This document shows positions 57,008 through 64,000 of a DNA stretch of 64,000 bases, one piece after another. The notes below the pieces were generated by a model. The model did not search any database. It saw only the letters and a list, made by a program, of their open reading frames with translations, and was not told the origin of the DNA. Source of the DNA: Phytopseudomonas flavescens (GTDB lineage: Bacteria; Pseudomonadota; Gammaproteobacteria; Pseudomonadales; Pseudomonadaceae); assembly GCF_900100535.1 (NCBI RefSeq), contig NZ_FNDG01000009.1, positions 1-64,000 on the forward strand, read 5' to 3'. The translations under genes and the position numbers were made by a program. Position 1 is the first letter of the stretch; each line of letters begins with the position of its first letter.

Positions 57008-58578
57008 GGCCGGCCACCGTGTTCGATCAGGCGTCGCCAGTCATTGCACAGCGCGGCGCGCGCCTCCGCCGGTGGTGGGCGGTGGCCATAGGCTAGGTTC
57101 TGCCAGTGACGGGTCAGGGTCTGGCTGAAGTTGCTGAGTTCCGGGTCGTCGAGGCCGTCGACCAGGGGCAGCACTTCAGCTTCGGTATGGGAACTCTTGA
57201 GTGGCAACCTGTGGTCATGAAGCAGGCGGCTGAGCAGGGCGCGGTAGAGCAGGCCGAGGGCCGCCCGTGGGTCGTCCTGCCAGAGCCGTTCGGCGCTGCC
57301 GGCGACATCGTCCGGCAGGCTCTGTGGCTGCACTTCCAGGCCGAACAGCTGGTCCGGCAACCGATCCGTTTCCGGGGGGCGCAGCCGTACTCGCCCTGCG
57401 AAGGCGCTCAGCCATTCGCGGTAGCGCCACAGCACCAGGCCGATGATGCCGATCAGCAACGCCCACAGCAGGGCTTCGAAGAACAGCGCGATGCCTTTCA
57501 GTGCGCTCCAGTTCTCGAACATCTCCAGCAGGTTTTCCAGCGCCTTGCGGGTGTCCTGCGAGGACGCCTGTTCATCGGCCTGGTCGTCGTCGCCAAAGCG
57601 CCAGCGGGTGACCGTCTCGCGGTTCTCGAAGGGCGGCTGGTCGAGGATCGTCAGCACCGATTGGCGGGAGGCTTCGCTGCTCAGCGGTTGCGCAAGCAGC
57701 CGTGCCGCCTGGGGGCCATTGGGGTCTTCGGTGGGCAGTGGGCAGGCGTGCGGCGTGTCTGCCAGCGCAGGCGTCGGCACCTGCGCCAGCAGCAGCCCGC
57801 AGCCCATCAGCAGCGCATAGGCAACACCGGTCAGGCGCTGGCGCAGGCGGCGGAAGGCCAGTTCGATATCCCAGCCCTCCAGCGCGGTGCGGCGGTTCAG
57901 GTACAGGCTGAAGCCGCAGGCGACGTAGATCGGTTCCCAGACAATCAGCAGCAGCACGTAGGCCAGGTTGGAGAGGTGCTCCAGCCAGAACCACTCACTG
58001 GTATCGGCATTGATCAGGCTCTGCCAGTCCCATTCGGTGGACACCTGGGTGGGGATCAGCAGGTAGCCCAGGCTGCCCAGCCCTATCCACAAGGCCATTT
58101 CGAGGTGCACGCCAACCAGGGTCAGCCAGGTCGCGGCACCGGCATCGCGTTGCGCCAGCACGTTGAGTCGCTGCGCCCGCGCCTTGCCCTTGAGGCCTTC
58201 GAGCTGCAGCACCGGGAGGTCGAAGCTGCGAGTCGGGCTGAAGCGTCGCCAGGTGAGGCTGGCCAGCAACTGCGGCTTGAGCAGGCCGGGCAACGCCTTG
58301 AGCGCCTGCTTGAAGGTCGGCGTATCGGCAAACAGCGCGCGGGACAGGATGTACAGCGGTAGCCGTTCGAAAGCCGGCTTCAACCACCAGAAAACCAATA
58401 AGGCCCAACTGGGGTACTGCCACAGCAGCGCACAGAGCAGGGCAAAGACCGGCAGGGTGACGGCCGCCCAACTGGCCATCAGCAGGCCGCGGTGGCGGCC
58501 GGCCATGAGCACGCCGAGATCGACGGCTTCCCAGGGTGTGCGTGGGCGGATCGCCACGCTGGCGTCAGTCAGGCGCAT
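57004..58578 (-). CDS. DUF4129 domain membrane protein
   Basis: This polytopic protein of 524 residues has helices around WAAVTLPVFALLCALLWQYP and near ALLIGIIGLVLWRYREWLSA. Its C-terminal DUF4129 segment (DDPRAALGLLYRALLSRLLH, HTEAEVLPLVDGLDD) resembles the C-terminus of TgpA-type transglutaminases without the catalytic core. The start (MRLTDASVAIRPRTPWEAVD) overlaps the SpoIIM gene by 14 bp. The function is probably structural within the MoxR operon. Confidence 0.8.
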   Translation of the reverse strand: MRLTDASVAIRPRTPWEAVDLGVLMAGRHRGLLMASWAAVTLPVFALLCALLWQYPSWALLVFWWLKPAFERLPLYILSRALFADTPTFKQALKALPGLLKPQLLASLTWRRFSPTRSFDLPVLQLEGLKGKARAQRLNVLAQRDAGAATWLTLVGVHLEMALWIGLGSLGYLLIPTQVSTEWDWQSLINADTSEWFWLEHLSNLAYVLLLIVWEPIYVACGFSLYLNRRTALEGWDIELAFRRLRQRLTGVAYALLMGCGLLLAQVPTPALADTPHACPLPTEDPNGPQAARLLAQPLSSEASRQSVLTILDQPPFENRETVTRWRFGDDDQADEQASSQDTRKALENLLEMFENWSALKGIALFFEALLWALLIGIIGLVLWRYREWLSAFAGRVRLRPPETDRLPDQLFGLEVQPQSLPDDVAGSAERLWQDDPRAALGLLYRALLSRLLHDHRLPLKSSHTEAEVLPLVDGLDDPELSNFSQTLTRHWQNLAYGHRPPPAEARAALCNDWRRLIEHGGRP

Positions 58579-59545
58579 GTCGTCCCCTGCCGGCCAGGCA
58601 CAGGTAAGCCAGGACCAGCGTCCAGAGCCCGGCGCCCACCCAGTATTTGCTATGGGGCGTGGTGAAGGTCATGGATGACCAGTAGGCCTCGATGAAGGCT
58701 GCGATCAGCAGGAACAGGGCCGCCCCGCCCAGCAGCCGTACTGCGCGCGTGGCGGCCAGACGCAGTGCTTCGCCACGGCGCAGGCGCCCGGGAGCCAGCA
58801 GTGCCCAGCCGAGCTTGAGGCCCGCGGCGCCGGCCAGGGCGATGGCGGTCAGCTCGAAGGCGCCATGACCGATCACGAACGACCAGAAGGTTTCGCCGTA
58901 GCCCAGTTGCGTCAGGTAACCGGCCACGGCGCCGATCAGCAGTCCGTTGAACAGCAGGAAGAACAGGCTGCCGACGCCGAACAGCAGACCGCTGGCGAAG
59001 GTCTGAAAGGCGATGCCGATGTTGTTCATGATGTAGTAACCGAACATCATCCAGTCATCGCCGGAGTCGCGCTCGCCGAAGCGTCCCAGACGCGAGGTAT
59101 CAGGGTCGTACATGCTCTCCATCTCGCTGACCCGGCCGGGGTCCATGAGGCTGTAGATGAGGTCGGGAAACAGGTAGACGAGGGTGCCCATGACGGCCAG
59201 GCTGCCGAAAAACAGCAGGCTGGCGATCATTACCAGGCGCCATTCCTCACGCACCAGGCGCGGAAAACCGGCCAGCACGAAGCCGATCAGTTGCGGGCCT
59301 ATGGCGCTGCGATGACGATAGAACTGTTGATGGCCCCGCAACGCCAGTTGCTGCAGCTCATCGATCAGGTGGTTGCTGTAGCCGCGCTCCCTGGCCAGGG
59401 CGAGATGCTGGCACAGGCGGCGGTAGTCGGCAGCGAAGGTACGGCTTTTCTCCCCATCGGCTTTGCCTGCCTCCAGTCGACCAAGCTGCTCGCTGAAGGC
59501 CTGCCACTGTGGCTGGTGCCTGGATTCGAAAAGACTCTGCTTCAT
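58565..59545 (-). CDS. SpoIIM-like stage II sporulation M family membrane protein
   Basis: This protein of 326 residues has a soluble N-terminal part and a membrane region typical of the SpoIIM family (GYYIMNNIGIAFQTFASGLL, LLFNGLLIGAVAGYLTQLGY, GHGAFELTAIALAGAAGLKL). In non-sporulating bacteria such proteins occur next to RDD, MoxR and DUF58 genes, as here, and have no sporulation role. The ATG 59545 overlaps the RDD stop by ATGA; the longer frame begins 99 codons upstream inside the RDD gene. Confidence 0.85.
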   Translation of the reverse strand: MKQSLFESRHQPQWQAFSEQLGRLEAGKADGEKSRTFAADYRRLCQHLALARERGYSNHLIDELQQLALRGHQQFYRHRSAIGPQLIGFVLAGFPRLVREEWRLVMIASLLFFGSLAVMGTLVYLFPDLIYSLMDPGRVSEMESMYDPDTSRLGRFGERDSGDDWMMFGYYIMNNIGIAFQTFASGLLFGVGSLFFLLFNGLLIGAVAGYLTQLGYGETFWSFVIGHGAFELTAIALAGAAGLKLGWALLAPGRLRRGEALRLAATRAVRLLGGAALFLLIAAFIEAYWSSMTFTTPHSKYWVGAGLWTLVLAYLCLAGRGRHAPD

Positions 59546-60267
59546 GTCGGCCCCAGCAGGCTGCGGGCGATGCCGTTGATTCTGCCTTCCGCCTGTTCGG
59601 CATTCACCTGCAGGGGCTCGGCGAGGATGGCCGCCAGCTCGGCGCGCCGCGCGGTCGACAGGCCTTCGCCGCGCTCGGCGAAAGCCAGTATGGCGCGCTG
59701 CTCGGCGAAATCGAGAGGGAAGGGTGCAGGCGTTGCGTCGGCCTCCGGCAGGTTGGGGCGCTTGACGGGCTGATCGCGATAGACCACCAGAGTACCTGCG
59801 GCAATGTCGCCAAGGCGCTTGAAGGCGCGATTGCTCAGGCAACTGATGATGCCCAGGGTGTAGGCGAAAGGCAGCAGGTCGACGACGCGCAGCAGGTTGC
59901 GCGTCAGGGAGGCCGGCCAGCCGATCGGCGTGCCATCGTCATGCACCACCCGCAGGCCGAGTAATTGCTTGCCCGGCGAGCGGCCCTGGTTGAGTACTTC
60001 GAACAGCACCATGTACCACCAGGTCACCAGGAACAGCACGAGGGTGGCGATGCCCATGCCGAGCTGGCCGAACAGGCCGAACGTCAGGTAGACGGCCGCG
60101 AGCATCGTGCCGCGGATCAGCAGGTCGATGGTGAAAGCCAGCGCGCGTGGTACCAGGCCTGCAGGGCGCAAGGCCAGGTCGATGCCTTCCGGAGTCTCTA
60201 CCTGATAGCGCGTGTCCAGCACCGTGTGCTGTTGTCGAAGGGCCGGGGGAGGGGAGGAAGGCGGCAT
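59542..60267 (-). CDS. RDD family membrane protein
   Basis: This protein of 241 residues has the RDD domain (LVPRALAFTIDLLIRGTMLA, RSPGKQLLGLRVVHDDGTPI) with three membrane helices and a soluble tail. RDD proteins are small membrane components of unknown transport or stress roles. It is first in the six-gene operon and starts at the ATG before PPSSPPPALR. An alternative start 18 codons upstream has no better ribosome binding site. Confidence 0.85.
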   Translation of the reverse strand: MPPSSPPPALRQQHTVLDTRYQVETPEGIDLALRPAGLVPRALAFTIDLLIRGTMLAAVYLTFGLFGQLGMGIATLVLFLVTWWYMVLFEVLNQGRSPGKQLLGLRVVHDDGTPIGWPASLTRNLLRVVDLLPFAYTLGIISCLSNRAFKRLGDIAAGTLVVYRDQPVKRPNLPEADATPAPFPLDFAEQRAILAFAERGEGLSTARRAELAAILAEPLQVNAEQAEGRINGIARSLLGPT

Positions 60268-60356
60268 CGTCACGTCATATGAGCAAAGCCCGATGCTAGC
60301 CAGCAGCGAGGCAGGAAGCAACCTGGCCGCGAGACCGCGGCCAGGTGAGGAGGCGC

Positions 60357-61118
60357 CTAGGGTGCGACGGGCAGCACGCCGAAGATGGTGCGATACAGCA
60401 CGCCGATGGACATGACGAACAGCGGTATGGTCCAGATCAGGCCGATGAACAGCGGAATGGCGCTGATGGCGAGGATCAGGCCAAGCAGCAGGAACAGGCC
60501 GAACACCTTGAACCAGTGCTGCGTGATGGCCTTGCGCGATGCTTCCATGGCTTGCCAGGGCGACAGGCCACGCTCGACCACCAGGGGGATGGCCAGCATG
60601 TAGGCCACCGCGAGGTAGAGGCCCGGAATCACCAGCAGGATCATGCCCAAGTAGATGAACAGCATCATCAGCAGGGCGATGACCAGCAACGGTACGATGC
60701 GCCCGAAATGGCTGAAGATTTCATTGAAGCCATAGGGTTGCCCAGCGGCACGGCGAATGCCGACCATGTTCAGGCCGGCAATGAACGGGTAGGACACTGC
60801 GGAGGCGAGGATGGTCGTCACCATCTGCGCGATGATGATCAGCGCAATGTTGTCGCTTAACACCGTGAAGATGCCGAGTACGGCACCGATGATGAACGTG
60901 GCGACGAACATCACCACGTAGAAGGCCAGGAAGCCGCCGATGATGATGCCCTTGGTGCCCTTGGTCAGCTGCCAGGCTTCGCTGATCAGCGCGCCAATGC
61001 TGAAATCATAGCCGCGGCTGAGCGCCTGTTCGATGCTCGGCGTCTGCGCGTCACCGGGAGTTTGCTGCAGTTCGCTGGTGGGAACGGCGTAGGGGTTTGT
61101 GGAGAGCGTGTCACTCAT
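60357..61118 (-). CDS. Integral membrane protein (BPSS1780-like)
   Basis: This protein of 253 residues begins MSDTLSTNPYAVPTSELQQT and has about six membrane helices, with a cytoplasmic loop ERGLSPWQAMEASRKAITQH before the last two. That loop is characteristic of the BPSS1780/DUF975-like membrane family. No catalytic motif is present. It lies 89 bp upstream of the RDD gene on the same strand and could be transcribed with the MoxR operon. Confidence 0.75.
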   Translation of the reverse strand: MSDTLSTNPYAVPTSELQQTPGDAQTPSIEQALSRGYDFSIGALISEAWQLTKGTKGIIIGGFLAFYVVMFVATFIIGAVLGIFTVLSDNIALIIIAQMVTTILASAVSYPFIAGLNMVGIRRAAGQPYGFNEIFSHFGRIVPLLVIALLMMLFIYLGMILLVIPGLYLAVAYMLAIPLVVERGLSPWQAMEASRKAITQHWFKVFGLFLLLGLILAISAIPLFIGLIWTIPLFVMSIGVLYRTIFGVLPVAP

Positions 61119-61308
61119 GGTTCATCCTTGGCGAGCGCAAGTAAGATTGTTTCGTAATGTTAAAGGTGTGGCGTCAACTGGACAAGGGCCTGCCCCCTGC
61201 ATTCGCTCGGCGTGTGCGGCCGATCAACCTTTGCAAGGCGTGTCGCCGTTTGTGATCGGCGACTGACAGACCCTAAACTGGGTCACCCATTGCCCACAGG
61301 AGCCCCCC

Positions 61309-62739
61309 GTGTCTTCGAGCCTGTTCTGGTACGACTACGAAACCACCGGCATCGATCCGCGCCGCGATCGACCCTTGCAGGTTGCGGGCATCCGCACCGA
61401 CGAGCAGCTCAACGAAATCGAAGCGCCGGTCAATCTCTACTGCCGGCCCAGTGACGACATCCTGCCACACCCGGCTGCCTGCCTGATTACCGGTATCGGT
61501 CCCGAGCGGCTGGCTCGCGAAGGGGTGAGCGAAGCCGAATTCATGACGCGCGTGCATGCCGAACTGGCCCGCCCCGGCACCTGTGGCGTGGGCTACAACA
61601 GTCTGCGTTTCGATGACGAGGTGACGCGCTACAGCCTGTATCGCAACTTCTTCGATCCCTATGCACGAGAATGGCAGGGCGGCAACAGCCGTTGGGATCT
61701 CATCGACATGCTGCGAACCGCCTATGCACTGCGCCCGGAGGGGATCGAGTGGCCGCAGGATGAGACGGGCGTCAGCCTCAAGCTGGAGCGGCTGACCGCT
61801 GCCAACGGCATCGAGCATGGCCAGGCGCACGACGCGTTGTCCGACGTGCGTGCGACCATCGCCCTGGCGCGCCTGATGCGCCAGCGTCAGCCGAAGCTCT
61901 ACGACTACCTCTATGAGCTGCGTGGCAAGCAGCGGGTGCTCGACCAGATACGCCTGTTGCAGCCCATGGTGCATGTCTCCGGGCGCTTCTCGGGGGCGCG
62001 TCACTATCTTGGCATCGTGCTGCCACTGGCCTGGCACCCTCGTAATCGCAACGCACTGATCGTCTGCGACCTGCATCTCGATGCCACGCCGTTGCTGGAC
62101 GAAGAGGGCGCAGCACTGCGTCGCCGCCTTTACAGCCGACGTGACCAACTGGCCGAGGGTGAACTGCCAGTGCCGCTCAAGCTCATCCATATCAACCGTT
62201 GTCCGGTGGTTGCACCCTTGAGTGTGCTGCGCCCGGAAGACTGCCAGCGGCTGCAACTGGACAAAGCCGATTACTCGTCTCGTGCACAGCGCCTGATCGA
62301 CGGTCAGCCGCAGTGGCAGGACAAATTGCCACAGGTATACGAAGAGGACAGTTTTGCCGCTGTCAGTGACCCGGAACAACAGCTATATGACGGTTTTATC
62401 GGCGATCGTGACCGCCGACTGTGCGAGCAGGTACGCACCAGCGAGCCACAGCAGTTGGCCACGCAGCGCTGGCCATTCGATGATCAACGGCTACCCGAAC
62501 TGCTGTTTCGTTATCGCGCTCGCAACTTTCCAGGCACCCTGAATGCTGAAGAGCAGGCGCGCTGGGAAACGTTGTGTCGGCAACGCCTCAGTCTGCCCGA
62601 ATGGGGGGCGCCCAATACATTGGCAAGTTTCGAGGCGGACATGGCGCAATACCTGACTACCGCGACAGATACTCAACGGGCGATACTGAGGGCATGGAGC
62701 GCTCATGCGCAGCAGTTGCGCGAGCGCTACGCGCTGTAA
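61309..62739 (+). CDS. sbcB: Exodeoxyribonuclease I
   Basis: ExoI degrades single-stranded DNA 3' to 5' and takes part in mismatch repair and recombination. The DnaQ-fold active site is clear: FWYDYETTGIDPRRDRPLQV (Exo I motif with DxE), YNSLRFDDEVTRYSLYRNFF (Exo II) and HDALSDVRATIALARLM (Exo III). The C-terminal ExoI-specific domain follows. GTG 61309 has CAGGAG at a good distance; length 476 residues. It is convergent with mvaT. Confidence 0.96.
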   Translation: MSSSLFWYDYETTGIDPRRDRPLQVAGIRTDEQLNEIEAPVNLYCRPSDDILPHPAACLITGIGPERLAREGVSEAEFMTRVHAELARPGTCGVGYNSLRFDDEVTRYSLYRNFFDPYAREWQGGNSRWDLIDMLRTAYALRPEGIEWPQDETGVSLKLERLTAANGIEHGQAHDALSDVRATIALARLMRQRQPKLYDYLYELRGKQRVLDQIRLLQPMVHVSGRFSGARHYLGIVLPLAWHPRNRNALIVCDLHLDATPLLDEEGAALRRRLYSRRDQLAEGELPVPLKLIHINRCPVVAPLSVLRPEDCQRLQLDKADYSSRAQRLIDGQPQWQDKLPQVYEEDSFAAVSDPEQQLYDGFIGDRDRRLCEQVRTSEPQQLATQRWPFDDQRLPELLFRYRARNFPGTLNAEEQARWETLCRQRLSLPEWGAPNTLASFEADMAQYLTTATDTQRAILRAWSAHAQQLRERYAL

Positions 62740-62856
62740 GTCAATTGGCCATCAGTGCGATATAACGAGCGCGCTGGCGGAGGAGTTGCTGCTGGCTGCA
62801 ACAGGCCGAGTTGGTTTTTCGATGCGGGTGATCGGGATATAACAGCGCCCATAAAA

Positions 62857-62877
62857 AACGCCAGCGATGCTGGCGTT
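62857..62877. terminator. Bidirectional terminator between sbcB and mvaT
   Basis: A perfect 9-bp stem AACGCCAGC/GCTGGCGTT with a GAT loop. A run of six A on its left gives a strong U-run on the minus strand, so it clearly ends mvaT; sbcB may also terminate here. Confidence 0.9.
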
Positions 62878-62906
62878 CTTCATGGCCTCACAGCCCCGAC
62901 CTGGTA

Positions 62907-63287
62907 TCAGCCGAGCAGGGTCGCCCAACCCTCGACGACGTCGGCGCCCCACTTGGCTTTCCACTCTTTCAGCGTCTTGTGATTGCCACCTTTGGTTTCG
63001 ATGACTTCGCCGGTATTCGGATTCTTGTACTGCTTAACTTTGCGTGCACGCTTGCTGCCAATCGGTGCCGCCTTGGCATTGCGCTGAGCCTTGCTGGCTT
63101 TGGCATCCGGATCCAGAAGCGCGATGATGTCGCGCAGCGATTTCTGGTATTCGCCCATCAGGGTGCGCAGCTTGCCTTCGAACTCCAGTTCTTTCTTCAG
63201 TTTGTCATCTTGCGACAGATTCTTCAGGCGCTCCTGCAGTTCTTTGATGTTTTCTTCGAGGGTACGGTATTCGGTGATCAAGGACAT
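62907..63287 (-). CDS. mvaT: H-NS-like xenogeneic silencer MvaT
   Basis: MvaT is a nucleoid protein that silences AT-rich genes, including virulence and mobile genes. The N-terminal oligomerisation coiled coil is LITEYRTLEENIKELQERLK. The C-terminal DNA-binding domain has KQYKNPNTGEVIETKGGNHK and TLKEWKAKWG, the AT-pincer region of the family. Length 126 residues with ATG 63287. The sequence is closer to MvaT than to MvaU by eye. The promoter has a TATAAT between two ACCGGT boxes. Confidence 0.95.
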   Translation of the reverse strand: MSLITEYRTLEENIKELQERLKNLSQDDKLKKELEFEGKLRTLMGEYQKSLRDIIALLDPDAKASKAQRNAKAAPIGSKRARKVKQYKNPNTGEVIETKGGNHKTLKEWKAKWGADVVEGWATLLG

Positions 63288-63611
63288 GTGTTTACCTTTA
63301 ATGCAGGGAGTGGTGACCAAGTGTTGCTTATGGTAGACACCGGTTAATTATAAGTAAACCGGTTTGTAGTGAAGAGACGTTCATGTTGAAAAGAAGTTGC
63401 AAGCGCTAACAGCAAAAGACCGTGTTATTGGCATTTGAAAACATACGGAATCAATCTGCTCCCGCCCGCGGGTGAGCCGCTTGTTAGCTGGCGTTTGCGG
63501 TATTGCATCGCGCTTTTCCGGTGAGCGGACGCCGGTCGCTCAGTCCGGCTACTGCAGTTTTTCGTTAGTCTGGCTAAAATGCGCGCCTTCGCTATTTCTC
63601 TGGAGTTGTTC
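63288..63611. promoter_or_regulatory. Divergent promoter region mvaT / purU
   Basis: The 324-bp gap is more AT-rich than the surroundings. For mvaT, TATAAT on the minus strand (63347-63352) is a consensus -10. ACCGGT boxes flank it at 63339-63344 and 63358-63363, 19 bp centre to centre. For purU, TAAAAT lies about 37 bp before the ATG as a possible -10. No gene was found in the gap. Confidence 0.5.
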
Positions 63612-64000
63612 ATGCGCACTTTTCGGCTGGTCATTGCCTGCCCTGACCGTACCGGCATCGTGGCCAAGGTCAGTAACTTTCTGGCCACCTACAATGGCTG
63701 GATCACCGAGGCCAGCCACCATTCGGACACGCAGAGTGGCTGGTTTTTCATGCGCCATGAAATCCGTGCCGATTCGCTGCCCTTCGACCTGGATGGTTTC
63801 AATCAGGCGTTTTCGCCCATCGCCCGGGAATTCTCCATGGAGTGGCGGATCACCGATTCGGCACAGAAGAAACGCGTGGTACTGATGGCCAGCCGTGAGT
63901 CCCACTGCCTGGCAGACCTGCTGCACCGCTGGCACAGCAATGAACTCGATTGCGATATCCCCTGCGTGATCTCCAACCATGATGACCTGCGCAGCATGGT
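63612..64000 (+). CDS. purU: Formyltetrahydrofolate deformylase (partial)
   Basis: PurU hydrolyses 10-formyl-THF to THF and formate, balancing one-carbon pools. The first 129 residues are seen: an N-terminal ACT domain (MRTFRLVIACPDRTGIVAKV, then FLATYNGWITEASHHSDTQS) and the start of the formyltransferase-like part (RVVLMASRESHCLADLLHRW). The gene runs off the right edge of the window; no stop codon is reached. Confidence 0.93.
   Translation, partial: MRTFRLVIACPDRTGIVAKVSNFLATYNGWITEASHHSDTQSGWFFMRHEIRADSLPFDLDGFNQAFSPIAREFSMEWRITDSAQKKRVVLMASRESHCLADLLHRWHSNELDCDIPCVISNHDDLRSM

Noticed and set aside
58565..59545. SpoIIM-like protein taken as evidence for sporulation
   Set aside because: No other sporulation gene is present; SpoIIM homologues are common beside MoxR operons in non-sporulating bacteria.

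Overview
The window is a 64-kb piece of a high-GC gammaproteobacterial chromosome that reads as Pseudomonas. The diagnostic content is CbrX-CbrA-CbrB with a CrcZ RNA beside pcnB, an MvaT-type H-NS protein, PagL, LolB, and the hemA-prfA-prmC-moeB-murI cluster. It is mostly core chromosome. No prophage, complete insertion sequence, CRISPR array or plasmid function was seen.

Layout. 1-7.2 kb (minus strand): ychF, pth, rplY, prs, two identical tRNA-Gln genes, ispE, lolB and a TPR lipoprotein. 7.5-13.1 kb (plus): hemA, prfA, prmC, moeB-type E1 enzyme, murI and pagL. 13.1-19.2 kb: a MITE-like inverted-repeat element, a YkgJ-type cysteine-cluster protein, a membrane protein, then a DNA-photolyase operon (DUF523/DUF1722, MerR/LitR-like regulator, phrB) and a flavoprotein/Trp-rich pair. 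Three matches to a LitR-type operator lie in their promoter regions, so this block looks like a light-response regulon. 19.4-26.7 kb: SDR epimerase, hemH, uraA-upp, hpt, a SulP anion transporter and a small conserved protein. 26.8-32.4 kb: two DUF2845 paralogues, a DUF748 envelope protein, an rRNA-methyltransferase-like enzyme and an MpaB-like oxygenase.

32.4-46 kb is the carbon and cofactor block: acs, pgi, panC-panB, folK-pcnB, the sRNA crcZ, cbrB, cbrA and the 58-residue cbrX. CbrAB activates crcZ through sigma-54, and CrcZ sequesters Hfq/Crc. The acs leader has an exact CA motif abutting its ribosome binding site, so an acs transcript that Hfq/Crc could repress lies in the same window as the RNA that relieves that repression.

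46.2-52.9 kb (plus) holds three tightly packed genes: transglutaminase-DUF2126 (GS-like ligase), circularly permuted ATP-grasp-Alpha-E, and transglutaminase. They match a computationally predicted, biochemically uncharacterised peptide-ligation/tagging system and are the best candidate for an undescribed pathway here. 53.4-60.3 kb (minus) is a six-gene RDD-SpoIIM-DUF4129-DUF4350-MoxR-DUF58 membrane/chaperone operon. 60.4-64 kb: an integral membrane protein, sbcB, mvaT and the start of purU, which runs off the window.

Start sites were moved inward from the longest reading frame wherever family N-termini or ribosome binding sites demanded it. Synteny remarks about P. aeruginosa and P. putida are from memory, not from a search.
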